Assembly (NCBI GenBank): GCA_947500435.1
Contig: CANMRV010000003.1
Span: 62,001-126,000, forward strand
Source of the DNA: an uncultured Flavobacteriaceae bacterium
Lineage (GTDB): Bacteria; Bacteroidota; Bacteroidia; Flavobacteriales; Flavobacteriaceae
Length of the DNA stretch: 64,000 nucleotides
Direction: 5' to 3'
Positions 52,320 to 63,785 of this stretch are shown piece by piece. Each line of letters starts with the position of its first letter. Position 1 is the first letter of the stretch. A model generated the notes under the pieces. The model ran no database searches, was not told the DNA's origin, and saw only the letters and a list, made by a program, of their open reading frames with translations. The translations under genes and the position numbers were made by a program.

Positions 52320-53648
52320 ATGACCACAAGAAGAAGTTTTATCAAAAAAACCACCGCGGGAACAGCAGCGGTCACTCTCGGCGGATTAATGTTGCCCAGT
52401 ACATCATATGCCAATTTCTTAGGAGCAAATGACCATATCAATTGTGCCGTAATAGGAGTGCGCAGCAGAGGAAAGGCGCATTATAAAGCAATACATGCTG
52501 ATGCGAATGCCAAAGTGATTTACACTTGTGATGTCGATGATAAAATTATAGAAGAACACAATGTCTGGTGTCAAAAAAACTTAGGTTATGTTCCTAAGGT
52601 GGAAAAGGATTTTAGGAAGGTTTTAGAAGATAAAGATGTAGATGCTGTTTTTATTGCAACACCCGAACATTGGCATGCGCCAATGGCCATTGCAGCCTTG
52701 CAAGCAGGAAAACATGTATATGTAGAGAAGCCCTGTAGTCACAACCCACATGAAAATGACTTATTGGTAGCTGCTCAAAATAAGTACGGAAAGAAGGTAC
52801 AAATGGGTAATCAGCAACGTTCGGCGACAACCTCGATTATGGCCATTGATGATATCCGAAATGGGATAATAGGAGATGTTTACAAGGGCGAGGCCTACTA
52901 TTCGAATAATCGGGGTTCAATCGGAAAAGGAAAGAAAATAGATGTTCCGAAAACACTTGACTGGGAAATGTGGCAAGGTCCTGCCCCAAGAAAAGACTAT
53001 AAAGATAATATTCATCCCTATAACTGGCACTGGTTTCGCAATTGGGGAACAGGAGAAATGCATAACAATGGCACCCATGAAGTAGATATTTGCCGATGGG
53101 CCTTAGGCGTTGATTTGCCTGAAAGTGTGACTTCCTTTGGTGGAAAATACGCCTATGATGACGATTGGGAATTTGTCGACAATCAACAAGTAACTTTCAA
53201 GTTTGCCGATGATAAATTCATCACGTGGACGGGTCATAGCCGCGGAGTTATTAAACCAACAAGACCTGGAAGAGGCATTACCATTTATGGAAGCAAAGGC
53301 TCTATGGAATTAAGTAGGAACTTCTACAAGTTATATGATTTACAGGGGAATCCCATAAAATTCGAATTTGAAAAAACAGCAAGCGCAACGACAAATACCC
53401 GTGGCGAAGGCGGTTTGGATATTTCTCATGTTGGTAACTTCTTTGATGCAATTCGTGAGGACAAAACCCTCCAAGCCGATATTAATGATGCAAGCATTTC
53501 TACCATGTTATGTCACTTAGGAAACATGGCCCAAGAAGCCGGAGAGATGCTAAAAATCGATTCAACAACAGGGAAGGTGCTCAACAATGAAAAGGCAATG
53601 AAGAGCTGGAAAAGAGAATACCAACCTGGGTGGGAGCCTAAACTATAA
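52320..53648 (+). CDS. Gfo/Idh/MocA-family oxidoreductase, Tat-exported
   Basis: The frame opens at 52221, but ATG 52320 begins a twin-arginine signal TTRRSFIKKTTAGTAAVTLGG, giving 442 residues. The mature enzyme has a Rossmann domain (INCAVIGVRSRGKAHYKAI), the EKPCSHNP catalytic region after ATPEHWHAPMAIAAL, and the C-terminal alpha/beta domain with NWHWFRNWGTGEMHNNGTH. Such exported oxidoreductases act on sugars or cyclitols using NAD(P). It starts a two-gene unit with the SDR gene (3-bp gap). Confidence 0.9.
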   Translation: MTTRRSFIKKTTAGTAAVTLGGLMLPSTSYANFLGANDHINCAVIGVRSRGKAHYKAIHADANAKVIYTCDVDDKIIEEHNVWCQKNLGYVPKVEKDFRKVLEDKDVDAVFIATPEHWHAPMAIAALQAGKHVYVEKPCSHNPHENDLLVAAQNKYGKKVQMGNQQRSATTSIMAIDDIRNGIIGDVYKGEAYYSNNRGSIGKGKKIDVPKTLDWEMWQGPAPRKDYKDNIHPYNWHWFRNWGTGEMHNNGTHEVDICRWALGVDLPESVTSFGGKYAYDDDWEFVDNQQVTFKFADDKFITWTGHSRGVIKPTRPGRGITIYGSKGSMELSRNFYKLYDLQGNPIKFEFEKTASATTNTRGEGGLDISHVGNFFDAIREDKTLQADINDASISTMLCHLGNMAQEAGEMLKIDSTTGKVLNNEKAMKSWKREYQPGWEPKL

Positions 53649-53651
53649 TAT

Positions 53652-54365
53652 ATGCAAGACTTAAAAGGGAAAGTTGCTTACATCACAGGAGGTTCCAAAG
53701 GAATAGGGTATGGTGTCGCCGAGAAACTTGTGGCAGCTGGAATGAAAGTCGCCATAAGCGGTAGAACGCTTAAAACGGTAGAAACGGCCGCCCAGTACCT
53801 AGGAAATGTTGAGAATGTTTTGGCTCTAGAATCAGATGTTACCCAACTAAATAGTGAGAAAGAAGCCATTCAAAAGATTTTGGATACCTGGGGGCAGGTA
53901 GATGTGGTTCTTGCAAATGCTGGTGTAGGGCATTTTGCACCAGTTGATGAAATGTCAGATGAACAATGGCATCAAATGATAGATACCAATTTAAGTGGTG
54001 TCTTTCATACCTTAAAAGCTTCTGTGCAGGCTTTAAAAAAATCTAAGGGCTATTATATAACGCTGGCCAGTTTGGCTGGCACTAATTTCTTTGCTTCTGG
54101 AGCAGGATACAATGCTACCAAATTTGGAGTCGTTGGTTTTACCCAAGCGGCAATGTTAGATTTGAGAAAGTATGATGTAAAAGTCTCCACGATTATGCCG
54201 GGCTCTGTGGCAACGCATTTTAATAACAATGAACCTACAGAAAAGGATTCGTGGAAGATTCAACCGGAGGATATTGGCGAGCTGGTTTTAGACTTACTTA
54301 AAATGCACCCGAGAACCTTACCAAGCAAAATAGAAGTGCGCCCAACACGACCAGACAAAAAATAG
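53652..54365 (+). CDS. short-chain dehydrogenase/reductase
   Basis: This 237-residue SDR has the cofactor motif YITGGSKGIGYGVAEKL, LANAGVGHFAP, the Ser of TLASLAG, and the catalytic YNATKFG (Tyr-x-x-x-Lys). The substrate is unknown. It follows the Gfo/Idh/MocA gene by 3 bp, so both probably act in one carbohydrate pathway. Confidence 0.92.
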   Translation: MQDLKGKVAYITGGSKGIGYGVAEKLVAAGMKVAISGRTLKTVETAAQYLGNVENVLALESDVTQLNSEKEAIQKILDTWGQVDVVLANAGVGHFAPVDEMSDEQWHQMIDTNLSGVFHTLKASVQALKKSKGYYITLASLAGTNFFASGAGYNATKFGVVGFTQAAMLDLRKYDVKVSTIMPGSVATHFNNNEPTEKDSWKIQPEDIGELVLDLLKMHPRTLPSKIEVRPTRPDKK

Positions 54366-54366
54366 A

Positions 54367-57114
54367 TTAAACTTCTTTTTCGGTAAACGGAATTTCAGGA
54401 GTACAAATTTCTAAGATTAGCTTTTTTAGTTCTTTTTCGAAACTAGAAATCGTTTCTTGAGAAATAATATGGTTCTTCTTTGCCCAACTGCCTCTTTTAT
54501 CTTTTGTGGCAAATTTTAGAAGTCCGTCATTTAAGTTTTTAAAGGAAATGATTCCCGATTCGATATTTTCAATAGGATTTTTGTCGTTGTACATGAAAGC
54601 GTAACAAAGTAATTGAAACGCTTTGCTAAAATCGTATTCAGCGGTTATTTCATCCCAGCTTACGATCTCAACGTTTTTTGATTCTACTTTTCCGGTCTTG
54701 TAATCGATAATTCTTAACATTCCATCTTTCTCATCGATTCGGTCAAGTTTTCCTTTTAAAGTGATGGGAAAATCAATTTCTGGGATGTTGAGCTTGACAT
54801 TTAATTTTTCCTCGATACCGAGAATCTTAATTTGGTGATTTTTAGCCTCTGATATTTCTGAATCGATATATTTCTCTAGGTAACGAACAATCACCTTATA
54901 TGCAATCAAGTTCCTGCCACGGCTAATATCACCATCCAGATAACTCTTGGCAAAATGCTTTTGAACTAAGGGTTGAATGTTGCCCCTTGCTTTTATAAGT
55001 CCCTCGGACGATAAATATTCTCCCAAAAAGGGCGTATATAAATCCTCTAAGGTGTCATGTACAATCGTTCCAAAGGTATTTGCGGCAATTGTTTCTTCTA
55101 CTTCAAGAGAATCATTAATACCCAATAAATTCCGCTTATAAAAGTCAATTGGGTTTCTAATATAATTACTCAACGAAGTAGGTGAAAAACCGATTTCCGC
55201 ATGATTTTGAATTAACCGCATCAAACCGTCATTCTTCTTAAATGTACTTAAGGCTTGAATAACAGGTTCAATTGCCGGAGTAGCAACTTTGGCGACTATA
55301 TCCTTTTCTTTGTTGGGGTCTGTTAGTATTTGAGAAATCAACCTGCTTTTTTCTCCTCCTTCAAGTACATCAGGTTCTGTATTGTATATTATATGGATGT
55401 TCTTGGCACGTTGAAGTAATCTGTAAAAGTGATAAGTATATACCGCATCTTTTTCTTTAAACGTAGGTAGACCTAATCTTGTTTTTAAATCAAAAGGAAT
55501 AAAGGAATTGTTTGATTTACCGGAAGGTAGAATGCCTTCGTTCACTGAGGTAAGGATTACAGTTTCAAAGTCGAGGTTTCTACTTTCTAACATTCCCATT
55601 ATTTGAAGCCCTTCCAATGGGTCGCCTTGAAAATCTACAGTTTCTGAAGACAATAGTTCTTTGAATAGACTTTGTAGTGCTTTCAAATCATTAATAAAGG
55701 CGTGTTTTTGAACCAAGTCCAGTATTTGATTGAATAGCGTATGAAACCGATAAAGGTATTCCAATGCCAAACTATTTTCACCTTCTTCGTGTTGGTTTTT
55801 TAGCTCTAGAATAATAGTAAGGCATTTTTGAACAAATTTCTTCGGACTAATTTGGCCATCAAAAAAGAGCAGCTTTAATCTTGGGTTTTCATCTGCAAAG
55901 GCTTCTAATTTAGATGGAGTGATGTACGTCCAGTTTTTACTTTTAATACTAGTTTGTAAATCAGAATTCGAGGTAGGTTCCTTATAAAGAAGCTGGTTAA
56001 TTTGCGGATGGGACAAAAATGAAAGTACGTTCTGGTAAAACCAACCTTGTCTATCTCTATTGATATATAAATCTATAAATTGATTAAATAGACTTGCTAG
56101 GGAAGTTTTATTCAAAGGATAACCCATCGTAATATTTACAGCTTCTATTTCCTTTGGTATAGCATTTAGAATAGGATTCAAGAGCGTTTCATCACCCAAT
56201 ACGACTGCGGTGTTTATTAAAGAATCAGGGTGTCTTTTTTTAAGTTTCCCAAGTAAGGCACCTACATATTTAGCTTGGGAAACATTTTTAGGTACTCCCG
56301 TAATTTGAATGTTTTTTTCGGAAGCGTAATTTTCGCTGACACCCTGAAGGGAATGCTTTTGAAAGTGTGGCCAAGTCTTTTGATGTTTTCTAATGAACAA
56401 TCCTGCATCGTGGATGGGGTCATTCAAGAAATAGGAGTCGATATCCCAATAAATTTCTGCTTTGGAATGCTTTAGAATACTTTGAATAATTTTACTTTCG
56501 GCTGTATTCAAGGCGTTGAATCCAACGAAAACATGAATTTTGTTCTTACAACTTTCGAGGTATTCCGGAAGTTGCTCACATGCTTGGCGATAAACCAGAC
56601 CCTGATGACCCAAGCCTTTTTCAAGCAAAGTCGAGTTGAAGTTATTGTAGAGTTGATTTAGACTTTTCCAGAAGGTCAAATAATCTGACATCATTTTGGT
56701 CTTCTCGCCTTGAAGGGACCAGTGATTGATTTCTTGAATGTCCGCTAGGTTGGAGAATAAATTTTCTGCTTCAATGAGATAACGATCTATTTCATTGAAA
56801 TCTTGAAGTAGTGTTTGACCCCATTTTGAAAAAGTAAAGAAGTTATCTTCATCTTTAGGAGTGTTTTTTAAATAGGCATTGTAGAGTTCAAAAAGTTGTT
56901 GTGTGTTTGAGACATAACCGAGTCTGGATACCTTTTCTATAAAACTCTCAATACTATATATTTCTGGTGCAAAAGCCGTTTTTCTAGAACTTTTAGCTAT
57001 AGTATTCTTTAAAAAAGTACCAGCGCGCTTGCTTGGCAATACAAAGATGAGGTCTTCAAGGCTATCGTATTCTCTTGTTACCTTATCAATAACCTCTTCT
57101 AAAAAACTCTGCAT
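54367..57114 (-). CDS. AddB-like PD-(D/E)XK nuclease family protein
   Basis: The frame can begin at 57141, but that part lies in the terminator hairpin; ATG 57114 (MQSFLEEVIDKV) gives 915 residues. The N-terminal half is a helicase-like region without the catalytic Walker A, and the C-terminal domain has the nuclease motif GKLDRIDEKDGMLRIIDYKT. This is the AddB-type partner of an AddAB/RecBCD-like double-strand-break resection complex. The AddA-like gene lies 2.7 kb upstream in the same direction, separated by kbl and ompA. The usual four-Cys iron-sulfur pattern is not obvious. Confidence 0.82.
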   Translation of the reverse strand: MQSFLEEVIDKVTREYDSLEDLIFVLPSKRAGTFLKNTIAKSSRKTAFAPEIYSIESFIEKVSRLGYVSNTQQLFELYNAYLKNTPKDEDNFFTFSKWGQTLLQDFNEIDRYLIEAENLFSNLADIQEINHWSLQGEKTKMMSDYLTFWKSLNQLYNNFNSTLLEKGLGHQGLVYRQACEQLPEYLESCKNKIHVFVGFNALNTAESKIIQSILKHSKAEIYWDIDSYFLNDPIHDAGLFIRKHQKTWPHFQKHSLQGVSENYASEKNIQITGVPKNVSQAKYVGALLGKLKKRHPDSLINTAVVLGDETLLNPILNAIPKEIEAVNITMGYPLNKTSLASLFNQFIDLYINRDRQGWFYQNVLSFLSHPQINQLLYKEPTSNSDLQTSIKSKNWTYITPSKLEAFADENPRLKLLFFDGQISPKKFVQKCLTIILELKNQHEEGENSLALEYLYRFHTLFNQILDLVQKHAFINDLKALQSLFKELLSSETVDFQGDPLEGLQIMGMLESRNLDFETVILTSVNEGILPSGKSNNSFIPFDLKTRLGLPTFKEKDAVYTYHFYRLLQRAKNIHIIYNTEPDVLEGGEKSRLISQILTDPNKEKDIVAKVATPAIEPVIQALSTFKKNDGLMRLIQNHAEIGFSPTSLSNYIRNPIDFYKRNLLGINDSLEVEETIAANTFGTIVHDTLEDLYTPFLGEYLSSEGLIKARGNIQPLVQKHFAKSYLDGDISRGRNLIAYKVIVRYLEKYIDSEISEAKNHQIKILGIEEKLNVKLNIPEIDFPITLKGKLDRIDEKDGMLRIIDYKTGKVESKNVEIVSWDEITAEYDFSKAFQLLCYAFMYNDKNPIENIESGIISFKNLNDGLLKFATKDKRGSWAKKNHIISQETISSFEKELKKLILEICTPEIPFTEKEV

Positions 57115-57128
57115 ATGTCTAAAATAAA

Positions 57129-57154
57129 AAAAGCCTCGCAATTGCGAGGCTTTT
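57129..57154. terminator. bidirectional-type terminator between ompA and addB-like gene
   Basis: AAAAGCCTCGCAA pairs with TTGCGAGGCTTTT as a loopless palindrome, with a T run on the minus side that serves ompA. Confidence 0.85.
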
Positions 57155-57179
57155 CTTTTATGAAATAGAAGTTTAAAAT

Positions 57180-58520
57180 TTACTTGACCAAGTTAATTTC
57201 GGTTCTTCTGTTTTCTTTTCTACCAGATCGAGTCTTGTTAGAAGCGATAGGTTTAGCTTCACCGTAACCGATGGCTGTCAATCTATCAGCTGCAACACCT
57301 TCTGCTATTAAGAAATCTCTAACAGAATTTGCACGCTTTTCAGAAAGTGATTGGTTCAACTTTTCGCTACCAACACTATCAGTGTGACCTTCTACTGTAA
57401 ATTTCGAATTAGGATATTCACCTAGTATTCTGATGATATCAACAAATACAGATGTAGTTTCCGGATTTAAAGAAGCTTTACCAGTATCAAACAAGATTGT
57501 TCTAGCGTAGTCGTTCAGTTGTTTTTGAACTTCCTCAGTTACTTCTGGGCAACCGTTGTTTGCAACAGTTCCGGCAACATCTGGACACTGATCATCTTTG
57601 TCTAAAACACTATCACCATCTTTATCAGCCCATGGACATCCTTTGTTTTCAGCAGGACCTGCTTCATTAGGACATTCATCTTCTTTATCAGCGATACCAT
57701 CACCGTCAGCATCAGGGCAACCAGCTAAGGCAGCAAGACCAGCTTCGTTAGGACAGGCATCATCTTTATCAGCTACTCCGTCACCATCAGCATCAGGACA
57801 ACCGTTCATTTCTTTAGAACCAGCTTCGTTAGGACAATTATCCTTGCTGTCTTCGATACCATCACCGTCAGCATCAGGACAACCGTTGAAAGCTTCTAAA
57901 CCAGCAACTTCTGGACAAGCATCGTCTTTGTCATAAATGCCATCACCATCAGTATCAGTACCACCGAATTTAACAGCAATACCTGCTAAATGTTGCCAGT
58001 GCTTAACTCCATAATCTTCGAAAGCATGTTTGTATCCAGTTTGTAAAGTAAGACCAACGTTTTCTGAGAACCATAAGTTCACACCAACACCAGCGTTAAC
58101 TGTACCAGCACCAATTTCATCTACCCAAGTATAACCACCACCTACTTCTAGGAATGGGTCAAACTTTTTATCTTTAAGGAAACTATATTTTATAGTACCA
58201 TCTACGGCGTAGTGAGAAAGATCATCAACAGCGGTGTCACCCAATTTGCTGATTTTGTTCAAAGAACCTCTAACCCCAACTGCAAATCCGTCGCCAACAG
58301 ACTTAGAAACGCCGATGTACGAAATTGAAGGAAGAATGTTCCAGTGATCATTAGCGTTGAAGAGCTCGTTACCAAAAGAACTTACATCCCCAGTAGGATA
58401 AACGTCAATGGCATTAACCCCAAAACTTACTTGCCAAGGGTTATTCTCGTCTTGCGCTTGAATACTGCTAAAACCTACGAATAATAGGGCAACAGCCATT
58501 AATTTGCTAAGATGTTTCAT
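57180..58520 (-). CDS. OmpA-family outer membrane protein with TSP3 repeats
   Basis: This 446-residue protein has a signal peptide (cleavage near SSIQAQ). Residues about 25-175 form an eight-stranded barrel ([14 protein letters not shown] to [13 protein letters not shown]). Residues about 190-325 hold five thrombospondin-type-3 calcium repeats (DxDGDGIxDxxDxCPxxAG). The C-terminal OmpA domain ([36 protein letters not shown]) binds peptidoglycan. It is a major structural outer membrane protein. Its promoter is a strong consensus. Confidence 0.95.
   Translation of the reverse strand: MKHLSKLMAVALLFVGFSSIQAQDENNPWQVSFGVNAIDVYPTGDVSSFGNELFNANDHWNILPSISYIGVSKSVGDGFAVGVRGSLNKISKLGDTAVDDLSHYAVDGTIKYSFLKDKKFDPFLEVGGGYTWVDEIGAGTVNAGVGVNLWFSENVGLTLQTGYKHAFEDYGVKHWQHLAGIAVKFGGTDTDGDGIYDKDDACPEVAGLEAFNGCPDADGDGIEDSKDNCPNEAGSKEMNGCPDADGDGVADKDDACPNEAGLAALAGCPDADGDGIADKEDECPNEAGPAENKGCPWADKDGDSVLDKDDQCPDVAGTVANNGCPEVTEEVQKQLNDYARTILFDTGKASLNPETTSVFVDIIRILGEYPNSKFTVEGHTDSVGSEKLNQSLSEKRANSVRDFLIAEGVAADRLTAIGYGEAKPIASNKTRSGRKENRRTEINLVK
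57590..57950 (-). repeat. tandem TSP3-coding repeats inside ompA
   Basis: Five coding repeats of about 75 bp with the core GATGCTGACGGTGATGG (minus strand) encode the calcium-binding DADGDG units. Repeat copy number could vary by recombination. Confidence 0.8.
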
Positions 58521-58554
58521 GTTTAAATTTTTAAGTTTAAGTGTTTATTAGCTG

Positions 58555-58584
58555 CAAATGTAACTTGTTAAAAATTATTAACAA
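58555..58584 (-). promoter_or_regulatory. consensus promoter of ompA
   Basis: On the minus strand TTG (58584-58582), 19-bp spacer, TACATTTG (58562-58555). This matches the Bacteroidetes consensus. Leader about 30 nt. Confidence 0.8.
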
Positions 58585-58633
58585 AATCAATATGTTATTT
58601 TTTTTATTGCATTTGACAGGTGAAATAACGCAC

Positions 58634-59827
58634 TTAAACGATTTTTAGTATGTTGCCTACTTCAATAAAGGCACGAATTGCCTTATCTAAATGTTCGATT
58701 TCATGAGCGGCTGATAATTGCACACGAATGCGAGCTTTTTCCTTGGGAACAACCGGATAAAAGAAGCCAATTACATAGATACCTCTCTCTAACAACATGT
58801 TAGCCATTTTCTGCGCAAGTTTGGCATCATAGAGCATTACCGGCACAATCGCAGATTCTCCATCAATAATATCAAAACCTGCCGCTTTCATTCCTTTTTT
58901 AAAGTACTCTGTATTTCTTTGAAGTTTGTCTCGAAGACTGGTATCTGTTTTTAACATATCGAATACCTTAATAGATGCGCCGACAATTGCCGGAGCCAAG
59001 GAATTTGAAAACAGATAGGGTCTTGATCGCTGCCTTAAGATCTCGATAATTTCCTTTTTTCCTGTGGTGTAACCTCCCATTGCTCCTCCCATCGCTTTAC
59101 CTAACGTTCCTGTTATGATGTCAATACGATTCATAACATTCTTTTCTTCGAGGGTGCCGCGACCGGTTTCACCAATAAATCCGGTGGCATGACATTCGTC
59201 TATCATGACCATGGCGTCATATTGGTCTGCGAGGTCACAAATTTTATCTAAGGGAGCAACTAATCCATCCATAGAGAAAACGCCGTCCGTCACAATTATC
59301 TTGAAACGTGCATTATCCGCATGGGCCTGTTGTAGTTGTTTTTCCAAATCCGCCATGTCACTATTGGCGTACCGATATCGCTTTGCTTTACATAAACGAA
59401 CACCATCTATTATAGAGGCGTGATTGAGCGAATCTGATATAATAGCGTCTTCTGCAGTTAACAGCGGTTCGAATACCCCACCATTGGCATCAAATGCCGC
59501 AGCATACAATATGGTATCCTCAGTTCCGTAGAAATCGGCAATCTTTTGTTCCAACTCTTTATGGATGTCTTGCGTGCCACATATGAAACGCACCGATGAC
59601 ATTCCGAAGCCATGTGTGTCCATTGTGTCTTTGGCAGCCTGAATAACTTCAGGATGTGATGAAAGCCCCAAATAGTTATTCGCACAAAAATTAATGACCT
59701 CCTCACCTGTTGAAATTTTGATGACCGCACCTTGTGGAGAAGTGATGATGCGCTCTGATTTGTAAAGCCCGTCTTCTTTAATCTGGTCTAGTTCAGCCTG
59801 TAGATGTTCTTTTATTTTTCCGTACAT
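58634..59827 (-). CDS. kbl: glycine C-acetyltransferase (2-amino-3-ketobutyrate CoA ligase)
   Basis: This 397-residue PLP enzyme of the alpha-oxoamine synthase family has [15 protein letters not shown], the DECHATGF motif, and the PLP Lys in [17 protein letters not shown]. It cleaves 2-amino-3-oxobutanoate with CoA to glycine and acetyl-CoA in threonine breakdown. Length is normal. It lies 7 bp after the AddA-like gene, so it is probably read from the same transcript, although unrelated in function. Confidence 0.93.
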   Translation of the reverse strand: MYGKIKEHLQAELDQIKEDGLYKSERIITSPQGAVIKISTGEEVINFCANNYLGLSSHPEVIQAAKDTMDTHGFGMSSVRFICGTQDIHKELEQKIADFYGTEDTILYAAAFDANGGVFEPLLTAEDAIISDSLNHASIIDGVRLCKAKRYRYANSDMADLEKQLQQAHADNARFKIIVTDGVFSMDGLVAPLDKICDLADQYDAMVMIDECHATGFIGETGRGTLEEKNVMNRIDIITGTLGKAMGGAMGGYTTGKKEIIEILRQRSRPYLFSNSLAPAIVGASIKVFDMLKTDTSLRDKLQRNTEYFKKGMKAAGFDIIDGESAIVPVMLYDAKLAQKMANMLLERGIYVIGFFYPVVPKEKARIRVQLSAAHEIEHLDKAIRAFIEVGNILKIV

Positions 59828-59834
59828 AATATTC

Positions 59835-62800
59835 TTAAATGAATTCTGGTGTAATTTCTTCGTTGATATATATGATGATTTTATTTTCTATAGCGTAACC
59901 CATTTCCTGCAGGGCATTAGCATAAGAGTCTATTTGGTCTTTATAGCGAATATCCCGCTTTCCTGTTTTATAATCAATAACAGTGGCCTTATTTTCTTTG
60001 ATGACGACTCTATCCGGTCTTAAAACAAGTCCGCTTTTGGTAATAATATCCCTTTCATTCTTAATGGAATGCCCTTCCTTATAATTGGCTTCAAGTTTAG
60101 GGTGGTTGATAATTTGCGAAACCATATTCCGCATTGGTTCAATTTCATTCTCACTAATATCGCCATTTCTAAGTACTATGGCCAATGCGTTTTCAATATC
60201 TTTTTCGGTTTCCACCAAACCCATCATAAAGTGAATCAGATTTCCTTTTGATAAGGCAGCTTCATTATTAGTATCCCATAACACTCCCGATTTGGCAAGA
60301 ATTTTAAAACTATCCCTTTCCTTATAAGAGTACTGATAACTAATATCTTCTTGTTCTTCGGATTTTTTGTCCTCCCTTGGAAAGTCCAAAGAGCCAAATG
60401 GGTAAACGCTTTTGTTTTCTTCCCAAAGTGTTTTGTCCTTTAAAAAATGGATAAACAGTTCACTATAAGTTTTAGGCGCATCTGATTTCTTAGATGAAAC
60501 TTCCTCTTTCGTAATGATGTATAATGCTTTAACCGCTCGGGTAAGTGCAACATACAATACGTTAAAAGCATCGAGCTCTAACTTATTATTTTCTTCTTCA
60601 AATAAGTGCCCCGCTATTTCACTATAATTAACAACTTCCTGTTTCTTGTTAATTAGAACCTCATCAAAACCCTCGAAAGATTCGGCTTCAACAGGAAGCC
60701 AAAGCTTAGGTTCTATTTCGTTATATATTTTTGAATGTGCATAGGGGTAGATGACGATTTCAAATTCCAACCCCTTCGATTTATGAACGGTCATGATTTG
60801 AACAGCATTAATGCTTGACGGGGCCGTAATACTTAGTTTTTCTTTTTTCTTTTCCCAGTGTGATAAAAACGATGGAATACCCGTACCCTCTTTTTGTTCT
60901 ATATCAAGAACCGTATCCATAAAGAAATTGACATATGCATCTGATTTGGGGACTAAATCAAATTGTTTGATGGCAGTTTCAAGAGTATCATAAACGGATG
61001 CCTGTTGCATTTTAGCAATGTCAAAACCATATTCAGCTTTAAGTAATATGCTGACATTCTTTAAATGGGCTTCAATAAATTGATGTTGTTCTAGCTCATC
61101 CTTATACAAAAAGCTTAGAAGTTCAAATGCAATTTCGGAATCATCGGACTGGTTTTGACAACGCAACAAGTTGACTAAAAACTGAACTTTAGGACTACTT
61201 TTTAGTAAAAGACTTTCTGAGGAAATTATAGGAATATCTTCTTGAGTTAAAAAATTAGCCAGCGCGACACCTTCTTTATTACCGCGAACTAAAATGCAGA
61301 TATCCTTATATGAATATTCTTTTGCCTTGAGATCAAGAATCGTTTTTAAAACTTCACGCCCATATTGGTCATCAATATCTTCCTCATCGTTTTCGGCTAA
61401 GAAGGTAAGTTGAACTAAACCATTCTTTAACTCATTGAATTCTTGCTGGTTACCGTTAGCAAAAAGCGTTTCATAAATCTGACTATTCAACAAGGGACTT
61501 GTAGACGTAAAAAAATCATTATTGAATTTTATGATTTCTTCATGACTGCGATAGTTGGACGGTAGCGCTTCAATTTGAGGTTGTATTACAAACGGATTGG
61601 TTTTTGAATTCACTAAATTCAAAAACTGCTCGGCCTTTCCACCACGCCACCTGTAAATTGCCTGCTTGGCATCACCTACTAAGAAAAGTGAGCCGACTTC
61701 ACTTGCTAAGGCATTATCAATCAATGGAATCAAATTGTTCCATTGCATTTCAGAAGTATCCTGAAATTCATCAATGAAGTAGTGCCTGTATTTTTCCCCC
61801 AATCGTTCATAGATAAATGGGGCTGGTTGGTCTTTTATTTCGTTTGATATGATAGTATTGAATTCGGAAATAGACAGTTGATCACGTTCATTTTGAAGTG
61901 TTTTTACTTCTTGCTGAATGGCATTTAAAACGGTAAGGGGAACAATGTTTTTATAGACGTTGCTCAAAAGTTGATAGGAAAGGGTATTGTTTTTAATGGA
62001 ATTAAAAAGCGAAACGAATTGAGATTGTAAACCGTCTAACAGTGTTTTTTTTACGGCATCACATTTACTAGAATATAAGGCCTCTGAATCAAAGTTTTGT
62101 TTCCAGCCTGCTTTGAAATCTATGTTGAGGTCACCACTCTTAATCTTAAGCATGAATTTAGGAAACCAGCCTGATTTAAAATCAGAATGCTCTAGTCCGT
62201 TTTCATCAATTATTTGAAGATTGTGAGAAGCGTCTGCGGCGATGGCTTTTTTAAGGTCGGAAATCTTCTTCTGTATAGTCTTCTGCAGTTTCAGAAAATC
62301 ATCAATACTTTTATCCTCGAATTTTTTAAGATGCTCTGCATCGGTCTCATTGAAAATTAGATTCCCGACTTTCTTCAAATCAATGGCGATGTCCCAACTT
62401 TTATCATCATCGATTTTCTCAAGTGCGAAATCGATAAGAACTTTGGTTAGTTTCGAATCACTACCGGCTTTATTGATGAGCCTTGAGACCGCTTCATCTA
62501 ATAATAAGTCCCTATCCAAAACGACTTCAAAATTCTGCGGTAGTTTTAAATCTTTTGCAAAAGTGCGGATTAAACGATGAGTGAACTTATCAATGGTAGA
62601 TATATCAAAAAAAGCATAATTATGAAGTATCTTTTTTAACGCTGTTTTCGATTTATTTTGTAGTTCGGTTGCACTTAGTGAAAGCTCCTTCAAGAGGTCA
62701 ATAAACAAGGAGGGTGCTTTTTCAGTACTAGATGTTTTGCTAAAAACAAAAAGACTATCCAGAATCCGTCCTTTCATTTCATTTACAGCTTTGTTGGTAA

Positions 62801-62930
62801 AGGTAATGGCCAGAATTTGACGATAGCCTTCATTTGTAGAAAGAATAATTCTAAGATATGCTTTGGTAAGGGTGTAGGTCTTACCAGAACCGGCCGAAGC
62901 ATCGTATATTTTGAATGAATTCGTAAGCAC
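59835..62930 (-). CDS. AddA-like UvrD/REP helicase-nuclease
   Basis: This 1031-residue protein has Walker A in [18 protein letters not shown] (residues about 10-27), motif [15 protein letters not shown], the following [20 protein letters not shown], and motif VI-like [14 protein letters not shown]. The C-terminal nuclease has [20 protein letters not shown]. Together these are AddA/RecB features for processing DNA double-strand ends. Its partner is the AddB-like gene at 54367. Expression is divergent from sod. Confidence 0.9.
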   Translation of the reverse strand: MLTNSFKIYDASAGSGKTYTLTKAYLRIILSTNEGYRQILAITFTNKAVNEMKGRILDSLFVFSKTSSTEKAPSLFIDLLKELSLSATELQNKSKTALKKILHNYAFFDISTIDKFTHRLIRTFAKDLKLPQNFEVVLDRDLLLDEAVSRLINKAGSDSKLTKVLIDFALEKIDDDKSWDIAIDLKKVGNLIFNETDAEHLKKFEDKSIDDFLKLQKTIQKKISDLKKAIAADASHNLQIIDENGLEHSDFKSGWFPKFMLKIKSGDLNIDFKAGWKQNFDSEALYSSKCDAVKKTLLDGLQSQFVSLFNSIKNNTLSYQLLSNVYKNIVPLTVLNAIQQEVKTLQNERDQLSISEFNTIISNEIKDQPAPFIYERLGEKYRHYFIDEFQDTSEMQWNNLIPLIDNALASEVGSLFLVGDAKQAIYRWRGGKAEQFLNLVNSKTNPFVIQPQIEALPSNYRSHEEIIKFNNDFFTSTSPLLNSQIYETLFANGNQQEFNELKNGLVQLTFLAENDEEDIDDQYGREVLKTILDLKAKEYSYKDICILVRGNKEGVALANFLTQEDIPIISSESLLLKSSPKVQFLVNLLRCQNQSDDSEIAFELLSFLYKDELEQHQFIEAHLKNVSILLKAEYGFDIAKMQQASVYDTLETAIKQFDLVPKSDAYVNFFMDTVLDIEQKEGTGIPSFLSHWEKKKEKLSITAPSSINAVQIMTVHKSKGLEFEIVIYPYAHSKIYNEIEPKLWLPVEAESFEGFDEVLINKKQEVVNYSEIAGHLFEEENNKLELDAFNVLYVALTRAVKALYIITKEEVSSKKSDAPKTYSELFIHFLKDKTLWEENKSVYPFGSLDFPREDKKSEEQEDISYQYSYKERDSFKILAKSGVLWDTNNEAALSKGNLIHFMMGLVETEKDIENALAIVLRNGDISENEIEPMRNMVSQIINHPKLEANYKEGHSIKNERDIITKSGLVLRPDRVVIKENKATVIDYKTGKRDIRYKDQIDSYANALQEMGYAIENKIIIYINEEITPEFI

Positions 62931-63019
62931 CTACTTTTTATCCGCAAATTACACAGAACTCTTCTATATTTGGCACCCTTCTTAACAAAGATTTATACGA
63001 ATATGTTTGTTAAAATATG

Positions 63020-63027
63020 TAAATTTG
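63020..63027 (+). promoter_or_regulatory. possible -7 element of sod
   Basis: TAAATTTG matches TAnnTTTG and lies 36 bp before the ATG. No -33 TTG stands at the usual distance. Confidence 0.35.
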
Positions 63028-63062
63028 AAGAAATCGAATTTTAAAAATAAAATATAGAAATT

Positions 63063-63671
63063 ATGGCTTTTGAACTACCAAAATTACCCTATGCCTATGA
63101 TGCATTGGAACCACATATTGATGCAAGAACGATGGAGATTCACCATACCAAACATCATAATGGATATACTTCAAAATTAAACGCTGCAATAGAAGGAACT
63201 GATTTAGCAGGAAAATCGATAGAGGATATTTTATCGAATTTAGATATGTCTAACGGAGCTGTCAGAAATAACGGAGGTGGATTTTTCAACCACTCCTTGT
63301 TTTGGAGTGTTATGTCACCCGACGGTGGAGGTTCTCCTTCTGGTGAATTAGCTGATGCTATTAATGATGCTTTCGGTTCTTTTGAGGAATTTAAGAGTAA
63401 ATTCAGTACTGCTGCCGGAACTAGATTTGGTTCAGGTTGGGCTTGGCTCTGTGTGCACCCGGGTGGTAAAGTTGAAGTTTGCTCTTCACCAAATCAAGAT
63501 AACTCATTGATGCCAGGAGTTGGTTGTGGCGGTCGTCCTATTTTAGGCTTAGATGTTTGGGAACACGCATACTATCTTAACTATCAGAATAGAAGACCAG
63601 ATTATGTTAGTGCTTTTTTCAATGTTATCAATTGGGATAAAGTAGCCGAATTGTATAGCGCACATAAATAG
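63063..63671 (+). CDS. sod: superoxide dismutase (Fe/Mn)
   Basis: This 202-residue SOD shows the metal His in [11 protein letters not shown], the second His in [13 protein letters not shown], and the Asp/His pair in [20 protein letters not shown]. It begins [19 protein letters not shown]. Length is normal. No signal peptide is present, so it is cytosolic. Fe or Mn use cannot be told by eye. It is monocistronic with a strong terminator. Confidence 0.96.
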   Translation: MAFELPKLPYAYDALEPHIDARTMEIHHTKHHNGYTSKLNAAIEGTDLAGKSIEDILSNLDMSNGAVRNNGGGFFNHSLFWSVMSPDGGGSPSGELADAINDAFGSFEEFKSKFSTAAGTRFGSGWAWLCVHPGGKVEVCSSPNQDNSLMPGVGCGGRPILGLDVWEHAYYLNYQNRRPDYVSAFFNVINWDKVAELYSAHK

Positions 63672-63698
63672 GAGTCCTTTAAGTACTCTTCCAATAAG

Positions 63699-63736
63699 AA
63701 AAATCCCTCCTCTAGAATTCTAGAGGAGGGATTTTT
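63699..63736 (+). terminator. perfect-palindrome terminator after sod
   Basis: AAAAATCCCTCCTCTAGAA is the exact reverse complement of the following 19 bases, ending in a T run. Confidence 0.9.
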
Positions 63737-63757
63737 TTAGGTCTGAACTAAAAATAG

Positions 63758-63785
63758 AAAAGGGCGGAGAAGTCTCCACCCTTTT
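63758..63785 (-). terminator. hairpin 1 of right-end pair
   Basis: AAAAGGGCGGAGA pairs with TCTCCACCCTTTT (one mismatch). On the minus strand it is preceded by GATTTGGGACG and followed by CTATTTTTAG, so it may end a minus-strand transcript. Confidence 0.5.

Noticed and set aside
57115..57141. Earlier start of the AddB-like protein
   Set aside because: These codons lie in the terminator hairpin of ompA; the Met at 57114 begins the conserved part.
57590..57950. Regular repeats that could suggest a CRISPR or satellite
   Set aside because: They are in frame and encode TSP3 calcium repeats of ompA; unit length and codon pattern explain them.
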